DNA of 64,000 nt. It comes from Evernia prunastri. Its lineage: Eukaryota > Ascomycota > Lecanoromycetes > Lecanorales > Parmeliaceae. Position 1 is the stretch's first letter, and the number at the start of each line of letters is the position of its first letter. This document shows positions 10,924-23,865 of this stretch, in pieces. A model generated the notes under the pieces. The model saw only the letters and a program-made list of their open reading frames with translations, was not told where the DNA came from and searched no databases. Location: the NCBI GenBank assembly GCA_003184365.1, contig NKYR01000012.1, positions 1 to 64,000 on the forward strand. The letters run 5' to 3'. Both the position numbers and the translations under genes were made by a program.

Positions 10924-11113
10924 GCTGTGGACACTAGGTGGACGACCTTTTGAGAGCCAAGTCGCCCCAGTGACATGCTACGTTACGGCGACAATGAGGT
11001 TTACGCGCATCAGCTGTGGGGATTAGGCCCGCTGATGAGGAGAGATTGCACGCACCATCGAGTCTCACGGATTGCACTGCTACGGTGAGAACATTTGCAA
11101 CTCAAAACTAAGC

Positions 11114-11521
11114 CTAGGCTGATATTAATTCGGAACAGTTGCCCAATATATTGCATGTAAAGACTGGAAAGTCTTCATCATTGCGCGAAGTCCACATCGT
11201 GTCCTCATTTCCCTCATCTTGCAAATGATTCCTGTTCCTCGATCGCGAAATACGGTTGGCTATCTGTTGTATCATCCCCCCCGGTGTCGTCGTGCGCTCA
11301 ACCTTCTCAATCAAAGCGAAAGGGTCTTGTGTCGATCTTGTCTTGAGATGGATGCTGGAAAAGTTAACGTTAATGTAGTAATGCCGTGGGTTGACCCAAA
11401 TCCTACCATGCTGCATACTATTGAGGTCTCCCCAGCTCGTCGCTTCCAGAGAAGCCTCTTGAGCTGCTGGGTAGTTGAACAGAACAGCAGACCACAAGTA
11501 AAGGGGAGCGTGCACATTCAT
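11114..11521 (-). CDS. Uncharacterised open frame, 135 codons
   Basis: The frame is open from ATG 11521 and contains a segment (HGRIWVNPRHYYINVNF) that reads like folded protein. I cannot name a family. An overlapping plus-strand frame (11219-11692) is as long and equally anonymous. It may be a gene remnant. Confidence 0.25.
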   Translation of the reverse strand: MNVHAPLYLWSAVLFNYPAAQEASLEATSWGDLNSMQHGRIWVNPRHYYINVNFSSIHLKTRSTQDPFALIEKVERTTTPGGMIQQIANRISRSRNRNHLQDEGNEDTMWTSRNDEDFPVFTCNILGNCSELISA

Positions 11522-12410
11522 TTTGCTAAATCGTTCTTCTCAAGAGACTGTAGCAAAAAGTCACACAGAGCGGTTTTTCAACTCTCCTCTCCCTATCTGC
11601 AACCGGAAAAAGCTCCCCCTTCTTTCTATTTGTGTAAGCGTATATTGCCTTGGAGAAATATTGCCTTGGAGAAAAAACCGAATCTTATCTAATACTTGTC
11701 CTTGATCACATTAAAGAAGGGCGGTTTGAGAAAATTTCATGATGATTGTCACTTTTTGCGGGCAATACGCCTGGACCTCATTCAGAAATGTCGCTCTCCA
11801 TGCCTCATTTTGCTATGTTCTCTTACCTTACAGCCGGTGTCAAAACTCATCACTCTCCAATGTCTACTGGGCAATAGCTATATTTCAGGCTTGAAGTTCC
11901 AAACAAAATAAAGGTATTTTTCTACGAAACTCGTTCTTTCTTTTACATATAGACATAAACAAACCGACTCCATTCTATATGATAACACCACATTGTAAGA
12001 ACAGATAAGACGAGAAATCGATTCATTGCAGATAAAAGGAAGCTATTTAGGAAATATTGATAACGATTTCTATCCCTTTACCGCTGTGGATCTAAACCGT
12101 TCAGAACGATTTGCTGTAGTTTCTTCTAAAGCATTATCAGATGAAGCAGATTATATCCTTGCACACGTCGGTTGCTAAGTGAAGATAATCCAAACAATTC
12201 GTATGTAGCTACGTCCAGAATTAGCTCGAAAGAGCATGACTTCTGACATTGGCTGTGCCTGTTATCGTTGAAAGATAACTCAATTCAAAATGAACTCGCG
12301 AGGTGGAAAAAAGAACATCCAGGAGCTGCCAGTGTTTGATTCACTGCCCTTCGCATCGCGCCTTGGGAGTCGTATTCTATCCGAAACCTTGAATGGTCCA
12401 ACCTTTGGAT
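11522..12410. other. AT-rich intergenic DNA with a MITE remnant
   Basis: No gene is seen. Base composition is AT-shifted. Bases 12011-12062 hold a reversed remnant of the MITE family listed separately. Confidence 0.45.
12011..12062 (-). mobile_element. MITE copy D, remnant, reverse orientation
   Basis: Read on the minus strand, this stretch follows the TTTCCTAAAyAGCTTCyTT...CTGCAAyG core of the copies at 7251 and 19353. The rest of the copy is too decayed to delimit. Confidence 0.4.
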
Positions 12411-14155
12411 TCAGTATTCGTCCTTGAACACCATGACCTTTTCCTTGCCGTCATCATCGACCCAGCACCTGAACATGCCGCCGCAATTGAAGTCGAATGT
12501 TATATTTCCCTTCCCATCGACCAGCTCTATACCGATTATGCCTCCCTCTCCTTCGCCAGTCTTACCCCAGCGGTCTCCAGCCGACCGTTCTAGCTCCCCT
12601 CTCGAACCCGCGATCTGATTGATTGCTGATGCGAGATCGCGATTGGGCGAGAAACGGACGATAGCACCAGCGGTACGAGCGGCTGCCAGACGAAGGAATG
12701 AGTCTCCGTTGCCAGTTCCAGACATAGCTACGGCCCTGACACTGCTTCTGCTCTGCACTTTCTCCAATCCCAGGTCCTGAAGGGATGATAGTCTTTGAAA
12801 GCCTGAAATCTTGGGGATACAGTCTCCTACAACATTGCGCAGTCCATCAACAAAGCCATTCAAGGCTGCTGGAATTTGTGATGACAGATCTTGTGATTGC
12901 CTCGTTGTTCTCTCAAGACACGACTCGACACACGACTGATTCCATTCTTCAGCCCAGAAACCAGCCCCTATGGTAGCTGGATTTGCTTTTCGAGTCAGTC
13001 TTGCTTGATTGAAGAGGTGTCATGAATCTTGAAACGTGTCCATGGAGTGGGGACTTCTGAGACATATCTGAAGGTCCAACATTTGGTACAAAAGAGGGAT
13101 CATGGACTCCGAAAATACGTACGTGTGTCTCCGATTCGACCTGGGAGCTTATTTGTAAGACCGCCTGTACTAGTTGCTACGCACATTGTACCATACTGAT
13201 CCAATGCTACACAGCCAACGGTGCCCTGAGGGAGATAGGCTTGACCGTCCCATCCAATGTCTTGCTCCGAAAATGATGGCAGATGACACTTCTCGTCTCG
13301 GTGTTTCAAAGATTTTTCGTCTTTAGACTCCTGCAAGCCTCTTTTGTGCTCATCCCATCTTCTTCTCGTCTGAAAGTAGCTTTCGTCTACCATCTCCAGG
13401 CCCCAATCTTCAGCCAGCTTTTGGACAGTGTCTCCACCTAGACAGCAATGACCTTGTGCCCCTCCTGCATCTCCGCTTACGTTGCCATTTCCTGAACCGT
13501 CTTTCTCGCCACGGACGAGCATCTCGCGTGCTAACATGATGGGATTTTTGACTTTATTGATAAGAACAACAGCACAAGCTCGTTTATGGAAGCCACGAGT
13601 TACCATGACCTGTCCTCGGTCTTTCAGCGCTCACATCTCAGAAGGTATTCGAGACTCGTTGTACATAAAATATACATTTTGGAATTTGACAAATAAGTAT
13701 GCATTGTAGAGTACAACTTACATGCCGCGAGGACAAAGAATGTCTCTCTCAGACAGTACAAGAATGGAAATGAAAAGCGTCTTGCTCACCGAAGCCTCCA
13801 ATTCAATGGTGCCATCTCTAGTGAAGACCTGCGCATACATCTCAGTTTGATATATAAAACAGGAGGCCAGTTCACGTACAGCACCTTTTCCACAATTGAA
13901 AAGTGGAGAATTTTCAAACAAGACCACTGCATGCGTGGCAGCATCCAAGGCAGTTGCACCTTTGGAAAGGAGAGTAGAAGTAGACTGATGGATAGCCAGT
14001 AAAGTGGAAGAATACACTTCCCAAGCGTGTGGATAGAGGTTCTTCCGTGTGATGTTGCCGGCACCGCCATGGATGATTAGGCGCGGCCTGAGCGTCGAGG
14101 AAGACGAAGACATGGCCTCTGATAAGGGATCGGGAAAGTACCTAGCGGTCAACAA
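12411..14155 (-). CDS. Ntn-hydrolase of the plant-type asparaginase/isoaspartyl peptidase family (T2), 455 aa, four exons
   Basis: Exons are 14155-13880, 13828-13790, 13609-13123 and 12976-12411, all in frame. The N-terminus has RLIIHGGAGNI, then ALDAATHAVVLFENSPLFNCGKGAVFTRDG, the hallmark of asparaginase-2/taspase proteins. The autocleavage and nucleophile Thr is at about residue 235, in the QGTVGCVALD context, and TSTGGLTNKLPGRIGDTP follows as in the family. The enzyme is expected to self-cleave into alpha and beta chains and then hydrolyse asparagine or isoaspartyl peptides; the exact substrate is unknown. An extra 40-60-residue charged linker precedes the Thr. A second in-frame Met (about 14113) could be the true start. 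It is divergent from DUG2, sharing a region of about 340 bp. Confidence 0.9.
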
Positions 14156-14494
14156 CAGCGGCAGGTTTCCGTATTCCGTGTTCCGTATTGCGTGCTAAGG
14201 CGAATAGGTCTCCAAGAAACAATCAAAGAGTTGAAGTTCGCTTTCACTGCACAACTCGTTGAATTAGTTAAGAAGGCTACTTATGTGTAAGTATACATAT
14301 GTGACAACTTTCATTAGGTATTCAACAAGGTCCACGCCTGTGGCACGAGCCTAAATCGCGGCCCAGCCTTTACCCCACGGGCCCAGATCTCCAGGTACGT
14401 TTAGGGGTCTTCAGGTCTTCCCTCGTTGGTGTTGTTAGAAACTTTGGGGCTAAGATAAGGCAACGTCTACTAGCTCCGGTCTCGAAGCTCTCTC
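14156..14494. promoter_or_regulatory. Shared upstream region of the asparaginase and DUG2 genes
   Basis: The two coding starts point away from each other across 339 bp, so both promoters must lie here or overlap neighbouring UTRs. No specific binding site is claimed. Confidence 0.5.
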
Positions 14495-17400
14495 ATGGCC
14501 CATCTACTCCCAACACTGACACTCCATGGTAAGAGTGGTAGCGACAACGATGAGTCTGACGCTGCAACTGATATTGAAGGCCATGGAGGTGCCCCTCCGA
14601 CCTCATTGAATGCCACAAGTCCAACCCTGTTCCACAAGATTCAGAACCAGCCGTCGATTCTTGCCCTTTTGGTATCAGATTCCAAGCTGTATGCTGGTAC
14701 ACAGAATGGAGACCTACTCGTAAGCTATTCAGTGGCAGCAGGACACAGTTTGACGGCCACTGACAAGAGGAAGGTGTGGTCTCTGCAAACATACGAGCTG
14801 CTTTCGACCGTCAACGCGCATAGAGGCAGCGTGCTATGTCTCTGCTTCTCTACCGACAAAAGATTCCTCTTCTCAAGTGCTGGAGATGCCATCGTCAACG
14901 TATGCGAGTCGCATACAAGTCATCTCGAAGTTTACTGACAGCTCCAGGTTTGGTGCATAAAGACGCTCGATCGACTATACTCGATATACTCGGCATTTGA
15001 CGTTGGGGATGTCTTCTCGGTTGTTTACTCGCAGCATCTGCAGACTGTCTATCTAGGAGCTCAGAACACAAGCATACAAGTGATGTTCCCACCTATACCT
15101 CTGTCTCTTTTTATCCTGACCACGCTAACCTTTCGTAGTGGTACGACCTATCGCAGAAAGACATCAGACCTCCTCCAGACCCAAAATTGCACCCATCTTA
15201 TCGCAATCATCGTTTCTTTGACTCCAAAGGCCCCACCGGCGTTTCTACACCACGTCCTCTGTCCGCATCCGAGACACGAGCTTTTGGCGGCCAAGATCTT
15301 GAGATAGACAGAGAACACATAATTCAGTATGCGCACTACGGCTATGTCTATTGTATGTTGCTGGCAAAGGGCCTAGACGTCAACGACGCCAATGCCGAGA
15401 CATTGATATCTGGGGGTGGTGATGGCACTGTCAAACTGTGGTCCCTAAACAGCGATGAAAGCGGTGCATTGACTGAAGAAAGCTCACTGGAGAAAGGCGA
15501 TAGCTCTATACTATCTATGGCACTCGATGGCACTGTGCTCTATACTGGTCGCTTGGAAGGAGAGGTCAATCTTTGGGATCTCGATACTCGGCAGTTGATT
15601 CGGACTGTGAAAGCCCACAATGCTGATGTTCTCGCTCTGGCTGTTGGCTACAGTCTCCTGTTCAGTGGAGGATCTAACGGTATCGCGAAGGTGACACTCC
15701 TGTTCTAGTCCAATAGAATTTTGAAGATTGACCTCGACTAGATCTTCAATTCTCGCCCTGAGAACATTAACAGATGGAAAGCCCATGAACATCTCATCCT
15801 CGCTTCTGCTGTTGCATCATTCAGAAGCAATGAGATATATGTGACAGGAGGCAACGACGGCTGCATTGCGATCTGGGATATCAGTGAATGCGTCAACAGG
15901 CCCGGTAGAGGGTCTAAAATTAGCGATGGTAAGTGTGAAAGTGACTTGCAATACACTTACCGCTCACCAACATACACAGAACAACTTGTCTTATCTCTTG
16001 AAAAGCTTGTCTCGTATCGTACGGTATCTTCGAAACCCGATTATGCTCAGGAATGCCGGCGCGGGGCTTCTTACTTGAGAAATCTCTTCAAGGGATTGGG
16101 CGCCCAAACCGAGCTGTTTAGCACCAAGAACTCCAGGAATCCTGTGGTCTTTGCCCGGTTCAGAGGCAAGGCGAAAGGGTTGGCGCGCGGTAAGACCATT
16201 ATGTTTTACGGGCACTACGACGTAGTCGCAGCAGAGAATCGAGAACAGACTTGGCATGCCAATCCTTTCGAGATGCAAGGCATCAACGGCTACCTGTATG
16301 GGCGAGGTGTATCAGACAACAAAGGTCCAATATTGGCAGCTCTTTATGCCGCTGCAGATATAGCCGCGGAACAAGAACTCAATTCTGACATAATCTTTCT
16401 CGTTGAAGGCGAGGAAGAATCCGGGTCAATTGGTTTCCAAGAAGCAATCAAGAGAAGCAAAAACATCATTGGGCATGTCGACTGGATTTTGCTAGCAAAT
16501 AGCTACTGGCTCAACGACGACATTCCATGTCTCACGTACGGCCTCAGAGGTGTCATTCGAGCTTCAATTGAAGTGGCAAGCGAGCGCCCTGACCTTCACA
16601 GTGGTGTTGATGGTAGTCAACTCATCAGTGAAGCTTTGAAAGATCTCATCGCACTGCTCGCAAAGCTGACAGGCCCTAATGGCGAAGTCAACATCCCTGG
16701 CTTCTACAACAATATCCCTGCCATGACACGAGAAGAGGACGCCATGTATGAAGCCATAAGCAGAACTTTGCTTCTTGACGATCCCAACCTTGGCGACGCT
16801 GAGAGTCTCACAGCGTCATTTAAAGCAAGATGGAGAGAGCCTTCGCTCACCATTCATCGTGTCGATAACTCTGGCCCCGCAAACTCCACGATAATATCTC
16901 GCGTTGCGAAAGCGGACCTTTCTCTCCGTTTGGTACCAAATCAGACTACTGCGGTGGTTCGGGATGGGCTACGAGAAGCACTAGAGAATGCCTTTGACCA
17001 GCTGAACTCATCCAATGAGCTCACAATCAAGATTGAACACCAAGCAGAACCCTGGCTTGGGGATCCAAAGAACGAGATCTTCCAAACACTTGAGAAGGCG
17101 GTGATGGAGGTATGGGGTTCCAAGGGCCATGAAAGAAGAACGTCCTTCCCAGCAAAAACGCGAGCGTCGAAGGATCTCTCGAATGGGCTGAAAAGCCCCA
17201 AGCTTCCACCAGCGACATCTTCTACCCTTTCTAGCGGTGGTGTTGGACCCTCCAACGCCAACATTGCAAGAAGCAAGGACAACACTGAGTCGCAGAAGCA
17301 GCGCCCTTTGCAAAAGCCCCTCTACATCCGCGAAGGCGGGTCCATTCCTGCCATTCGTTTTCTCGAGCAAGAATTCAATGCTCCGGCCGCTCATTTGCCC

Positions 17401-17514
17401 TGCGGTCAAGCCAGCGATAGTGCTCACCTTGACAACGAAAGACTGCGGCTACTCAATCTCTACAACAGCCGAAGAATATTCAAAAAAGTATTCCTGGATT
17501 TGCCATTTAGGTGA
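14495..17514 (+). CDS. DUG2: Dug2-like WD40-M20 peptidase of the glutathione-degrading DUG complex, 918 aa, six exons
   Basis: Exons are 14495-14719, 14774-14899, 14948-15079, 15139-15690, 15742-15928 and 15980-17514. The first 400 or so residues are WD40 repeats (GDLLVWSLQTYELL, GDGTVKLWSL, GEVNLWDLDTRQL, GCIAIWDIS). The rest is an M20 metallopeptidase: YGHYDVV at about 484, GRGVSDNKG at about 514, EGEEESGS at about 552, DLHSGV at about 613 and SDSAHLDNE near the end. WD40 fused to M20 is diagnostic of Dug2, which in yeast works with Dug3 and Dug1 to degrade glutathione in the cytosol. The last intron (15929-15979, 51 bp) has no stop and keeps frame, so a retained form would encode 17 extra residues between the two domains. 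A Ser-rich insert lies at about residues 800-850. Confidence 0.93.
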
Positions 17515-19982
17515 TTGGAGAAGCTCCTTTCGACGTCGTTACTCTGTGTTCCATGTCTGGTTTCCGCTTATGTAGATACCCCGTTAGCTCGCTCTCAGAG
17601 ACGTCCTGCCTGCACGAGGTGACGGTATTTTTTTAATATACATACTGACCGCATGTTCAACATCGGGCGTTCCTTACACGAAGACATCAGATAGCACTCG
17701 GCTCTACATTTCGGATGCCTCGGAATGCCATCGATGTCAGTCCTATGGGCGCCTGGTGACTAATGCGGACCGGTAGCTCAAGTGCAGTAGTGGAAGCAGG
17801 TAGCAAAAAATTACATGCATCCAAGATTTGAGCGCGTCACTGTCCGTTACCGCTATGGTCACTGTTTTTGAAAGGAGGTGAAACATTTGGTGAATTCTCC
17901 AAATAACTTATCTTTTTGGGAGATTTGCCGTAGCGTTCGTCCTTGACAAGTCTAGGGTCTCCGTACAAGAAATGATTGAGGCAGAAAGCATAGGGAGCGG
18001 CTATGCAGGAGGACAAAGTCTATGACCCACCTCAATTGACGCACTGTTCGACCCGCTATTTTCAAAGTGTTCCACTGCTGAAGTGTCTGGTCAAGACGCC
18101 AACAATCAGCGGGTAGAGTGATGGCTGGAGGTCGGCGAGGAGCAACTGCGCTTACTGAAGAGGCCGATGCTCTGTGTTGAAGCGGGCTATCAACTGTTTC
18201 TCCTATGGTCATTCACTGTAGCTGCTAAGACTCTCGACCGCCCAAATCGACCCCTTACAGGCCTGGACTGGTCTAAATGAAGCTATCGACACAGTCCGTA
18301 CACCATCTCAGCCTTTGGACTATTCTAAACCAACCTATACGAGTCAGAGATGTAACACGCCTCTGAAGCCTGCAAGGTCACAAGTCCACAACACTGGACA
18401 TCGCTCAAAATTCTAGTCACACACCATCCGGACGCTGCAGCGTCACGTTGTTCGAATGCCATCCTAAAACCACCCCCAATCCTAATGTAAAGTCCTCCCT
18501 GCTTGATTTGTGATAGTACTAGTAAGAAGCCATCATAAACTTATACGTTATCCTGACGAGTAGCTGATCTGAAAGACAGCTTCTCATAGCCTGAAAACAG
18601 TCGATTTGATGTGGAACTTTGAGCTATCTTTGAAGAGATGTATCCCTCTTCGTACCGTCACTGATTCCACCCACATTTACAGACCATATTATGGAAAAGA
18701 AAAAGAAAAGGCCTGTTAGCTTGCTGGATAGCGGCCGCGACTGTGAGTCTATAAATCCTCAAGAAGGACGTCGCTGCCAATCTCTCGCTTATTTCTCTTA
18801 TAATTTCCTAATTCGGATTACACTTCTTCAGCGCAGCTGAATCTACTACTAAATCTGCTGAGATTTGAAAGTTATCTACATATTGAGATGCTTGTAGTAG
18901 CTAGTCTGGAGTCTTCAAGGCGCTATCAAGGTACGACTGTGTAAAGGCAATCTTACACTAGCGCGGGCACTCTCACGACTCGCATCTTGTTGTTCCAGCA
19001 TCCCCCTTGAATGAGTCTGTCTGTTGGTGCGGCAATCTGTCCATGATAAGCGAAAGGATGGGGGCTGCTTCTGCCAGAAGGATGAAGAAGACGCTGAGAT
19101 AGGCTCTGGCTTGTGAAACACATGCTTGTTGGGCTCCGGGCCAGTCTGACTGACGTACGCATTCTTTGTACCCAACCCAAGATTCTTACATAACATCATC
19201 GCAAATCCCGCCTTGGTTTTGGGCTGTCTTCACAAAAGCATTCGCGGTGAGTGTAGGGGTTGCACTGCACTTCGATTGGTGATACTTTAGGGGGATACTC
19301 ATGTGAATCCCACTAGAGGTTCAGGCGCAAAAGCCCGAAAAAGGTAGTTGGAAGCTGTCACGAAACTTTCCTAAACAGCTTCTTTCGACCTGCAACGGAA
19401 ACCAATTTTCGTGCCTGTGACCCTTTAGATGGAGTCCCCTGTGACGGAAGGAGCTGGATCGTTCTGGTCTACGCGCAGAAGAAAAGAAGACCTTTTCTTT
19501 TTTCTTTTTTTGGACGGAGAGGGAGAGATTTCGAATATTCATGGCCCGATAGACGTTGAAGGATGGTGACTTTTGGCATCGACTCTGACTTGACTGTTCA
19601 TGTTTTCCTTTGCGGGAACACGCGATCTTGGCTAAAGTAGTCTCACTCCTCTATGCATGACTTTTGTTACATTGTGAATGAGATCTGATTCGCGAGGCTG
19701 TATTGAAGTATCGTATTTGAATGGTATCTACCTAGCTTACTAGCTTCCTAGCTTCCTAATGCCGCTAATATCAGAGCTGCTGTCGTGCAATATGATTTCG
19801 AGGGGGCCAGTAAAGAGAGATCACAAGTAGAGACCGCTCAACGTGATCTCCACACGATCTTTTTGTTTTCCATTAAGATATCGATCCACGTGCAATCGCT
19901 AATGTCTGCAGTATAGCAGACACAAATTTTCCAATCACACCTTGACGCCCCGCTGCACGAAGAAATCGAATCCGTGAATTGC
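17515..19982. other. Intergenic stretch with one MITE copy, no gene seen
   Basis: Across 2.4 kb only short anonymous frames occur (for example 18212-17952 and 19199-18915, both minus). No tRNA or conserved domain was found by eye. The MITE copy at 19353-19587 is listed separately. Confidence 0.5.
19353..19587 (+). mobile_element. MITE copy B, the least decayed core
   Basis: The copy runs from GCTGTCACGAAACTTTCC to GGATGGTGACTTTTGGCATC. It aligns with copy A (7251-7509) but keeps C and G where copy A has T and A. It also shares its right end with the element at 41787-42048. It has no coding capacity, and the left terminus is not resolved. Confidence 0.55.
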
Positions 19983-22900
19983 CTAGAGCCGTCCATGTCT
20001 TGCCTTGAAGATGGATATTCGGTCTTCATAGAACAAGATCTCTCGCAGCTTCAGCTTGATCTTGGTCCCGCTGTTGACAGGGTCTGGCTCGTCGTCGTCA
20101 GTGATAGGATCGATGTCCGAGTCCATTCCCCCTGTCTGTGTTGCTGGAGTCACGGGCGGTGGGTCTTCGTCCTCGCTGTCATCATCGTCATCATCATCAT
20201 GGTCATTGTGAGTCTCAGCCTCGTCATCATCATCTGTTTCACCACCCCCCGCATTCGCTGAGGTGGATCCAGCTCCCTCTTTTGACTTCATACCACCTCT
20301 CGTCTCGAGAATTTCAAAGCATTTCTCTTTTATGCCCAGATAGCAAATTTCTACCTCTGGCCTCAAGGCGACAACATCTAGGGCACCCATGGCGAAGTCC
20401 CTCTCGTTGAACGAGCCTCCGTAGGGGTGGTCGGCGATATAGGGTATGTATAGGGAGCGGAGGTGAGGTATCTGAGGTAGTCTCTGCAGGAAGTAGTGCC
20501 AGTCTTTGTACTGGATAGTCATGGCAAGCTCCCTGAGTCGATGCATTTTGCCACCACTCATGAATGTGAGTACTTCACGGGTGAGCATCCATTTTCTGGC
20601 ACTTCCCCGCGTACGGCTTGTTTGAGGACCACTGGCGCTATTGATCATGACCTTTCTGAGGCTAGAGCGGTGACGGCGTAGCGGGCCACGATAAATAGCG
20701 TCGAGGGTCACTGAAGATGGATCCGTGCTAGTGTCTTGGAGGAACAGCCATTCGAGGCTGTCCGGAGCGAGCGCGTGCTTAAGGAATGAAATGAGACTGG
20801 ACGAGACGTGGTCGGTATGGATTCGTTTCAGCCTGAGGGGGTGCTCCGAAGTCTTTGACAAGGCTTCCGAAGAAGGCATACGGCGAAGACGAGGTTGGCT
20901 TCCGCGCTTCTTGGTGGTTTGCGTAGGTATTGAGACTACCAATGTCTTTCGAGGCGGGAACTTGTCCTGTAGGCAAGACCACAAATTCTCGGTGCCTGTA
21001 CAATTCAGTAAAGTCAAGCTCGTAAGTATTGTCCAGTCTATCGTTTTATACAACGTGATCACATGCAAAGTGATCTTTTCTATCTCAAGGGTCTCAAGCT
21101 TTAATCTCCTTGTCGGCTTCAGAGCATGGTGCGAAGCTGCGGAGCCCGCTGTGCCAACTACCTGCAGTGCTCCTTGAACGAGCGAACTTTGATCGCTGGT
21201 TGATTTCGCCTTGGTCTCAAGCCGCTCATTTGGATCTCTTGATATTCCGAGTGAGCCCTTCTCCGACTCTGATTGTAGCCCTGACATCTCTCGGCTTTCA
21301 TGTGATGCACCTTCCTCAAATAATGCTGGATCAATAGCATCCAAGTTCATGGCAGGCTCTTTGCTTTCTGGCAGATCCGAAGGAGGGCCATAACCGACGT
21401 CGTTTGGTGCGTTCGACGTAACTTCTGCTCCACTCATACTGGGATCTAAGATAGAGGTAGGGGACGTTGGTGGTGCAAGGTTTGTGTTCTCGTTAGTTGC
21501 ATCATCCTTACGTTTTTTCAGTTCTCCGCTTTCAGTATCGTATTCGGGCAGCAGTTTCATCCTGTCGATATCTCCCAAGTAGTCGTATATCTTGCTCATT
21601 AGTAATGGTAATGGACCACCTTTGATTACATACTTCAAAGGTGGTTGTTCGCGGTCGTTGCAGGAACTGTAGAGGGTTGGAGCAAAGCCGATGCGCAGTT
21701 CTCGCAATTTGTCCAGTGAGCGCTCCAATAGTACGCTCATTTCCTCCAGATACGCTATCTCATCGACGTCTAGGACCGTAAGTGAACGTAGAGGAGGCAT
21801 GATGGAGAAATTGGGCTCTTCTCGGTGGTTTTTTGCAAGTACCAGTCTCGGAAGACCTCCAAAATCGAGACTATGGTATGGGGTTCCTTGTGTAGGTGCT
21901 AATGCAGGTGCCTGACCAGGTACGGCTTGAGCAGGCTGGGGAGCAGTGTTCGTTTGCGTGAGTTCAGCTTCTGACAGAGCCGCCCTGTTGTCGTGCAGGC
22001 GCACCCAAAGCTTCTCCAACTTAGGTGACTGGTAGTCGCCTAGAGAAGACAGTGCAATCCATATATCTCTCAAGATTCCAGTAGGCATATCCCACACGAA
22101 CGACTCCTGATTGCCAGATTGTGTTAGTGAAACCCGCCCTGAGTATATCTTCGAATTGGGAAGTTTCCTACCAAGTTTGGCATTCGGGCAACGCTCAATG
22201 CGACTAGCGTTCCTAGCATTTTCCCACTCTCTTTCGTCACAAGATACTCGGCGACCCAGTCGGCAGGGCCATTTCCAAGAGAAAATTTCTTGGTAAACTG
22301 AGAAAAGTAATTGCCTCGCCGCAATCTCCGGTGCTTGATGAGCATATTGGGCATTTGATTGACGAAATTCACAGCGCCGCACTGTGTGCATGCATATCTA
22401 TGACATGATGCTCCACAAGCAGGACTGTTGGAAATTAGGTGATGTCCAAATACGTCTTCTCCCATCGCAAGCGTAGCGAGACCATATGTCAGTGCATCGA
22501 CGCCAATACGGGGCTCGCTAAAGTTGTGGCTCTCTGGCCATACTATATCGAATCTGCTGTAGATGAGAGGTGTAGCGACAGAATGTAGGGCAGAGTTAGC
22601 GGCGGCAAGACTACACAAGTCGCTTGTGTGGGTGACCTTGGAGGTGCTGTTAGCACATAGTCTTATTAGGTATAACTTCTGCATGTGCTAACCTCCTTGA
22701 AGATGTCTTTCAATATGTCTAGGGGTAAGTCGAGAAGCTGTATAGGACCTCCCCTTCTGACGGTGGCAACCGACTCCTTTTCTTTACCCTTCAGAGGCCT
22801 TGACATCTTGTCTTCTTGTGTTACCACACCACCTTCTTGCGTCATATAGCTTTCCTCTAGCTCCTTTGCGGGACTACTGACCCCTTGACCCATCTCTCCC

Positions 22901-23016
22901 TGTGTAGAGGAAACACTACCCAGATGAGGACTTATTCGGTTCTGCGGAGGGTCGTGGTCCTTGAACGGAGGCGGTAGCGACTTGTAAGGTCTCAAAAGCG
23001 ATTCCTCGGACTCCAT
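19983..23016 (-). CDS. Large F-box protein with acidic C-terminus, 970 aa, three exons
   Basis: Exons are 23016-22693, 22636-22172 and 22106-19983, with branch points TGCTAAC and CACTAAC visible before the acceptors. An F-box lies at about residues 87-140 (PIQLLDLPLDILKDIF, then SLAAANSALHSVATPLIYSRFDI). F-box proteins bring targets to SCF ubiquitin ligases through Skp1. A Cys-rich patch follows (CGASCHRYACTQCGAV, about residue 195), which may bind a metal. The central and C-terminal parts contain degenerate leucine-rich strands (LRELRIGF, LRKVMINSA, LRELAMTIQY), the usual substrate-recognition layout. A run of about 20 mostly Asp/Glu residues occurs near residue 920. An upstream in-frame start at 23094 is possible but less typical. 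The target is unknown. Confidence 0.85.
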
Positions 23017-23865
23017 GATAGAGGCCCAATACCCAAAACAATTGATGAAGTGTTGAGCCTTCAAATCGTGTTGACCTTGAACAAGAACTTCCACCAGATT
23101 GCACCTGGTGTTTTCTTGGACGGAGGCTTTGGACAGATGAGGCTATCTCGTGTGATCGGTCAGCGAAGAGTTCGTGCCTTCATCTATTGTTCTTTCATGA
23201 GACAGCCTCGAACAGGATGATTTGATGACGACACGAATCCCATTCACTTGAACTTGAACTTATGTGATCCTTTCACAGCCTTCCCCAGTCCTGATACTTC
23301 AGTCTTTTTCAGCCAATGATGCCATAACCGGGGCCCAATTCATTTGTAGGATTGCAATGGCTTTGGGTGTGGGCTTCCAGATCGATTTCGCAGATCGATT
23401 GCAGTGTTACTATACCGATTTGAGAGGGAGGGTTATGTCGCAATGAGTGGAGGTAGAAACAATTCGAATGAATCAAAAGGCTGTACTCGGTCCAGTCCAA
23501 GCTCAAGCTTAATCACCCAGCAACCATTGCTGCAGCGCCCGAAGCTAAGGTGATCCCCCACTATTACTAAAAGCCCGCGCTTCCGCTCCCTAGGCTGGCT
23601 TTAGGCTAGTTTGTGGGCACCAATGGCAGCTTTAGGCGTCATCTTGGCCGTCGCATGAATTATAATGAGCAGCTTCACTAGGTACTAGAAATAAATTCAT
23701 TATCTAACATTGTATGAATGTCAAGACTTCGACCGCCCAACATAATAGCTTTGAAGATGAACCTATAAATTTCCCACATCAAACAACAACATATCCATCC
23801 GCAACCCTAACTCCATCCATAGTCAAACCTTCCCAAGTGTCACATAACAACGCAGCCTCCCTCCC
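23017..23865. other. Intergenic, no gene seen
   Basis: This holds upstream DNA of the F-box gene and the 3' side of the Cys-rich gene. Only short anonymous frames are present. A run of alternating C/T-rich sequence lies at about 23850-23940. Confidence 0.45.
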
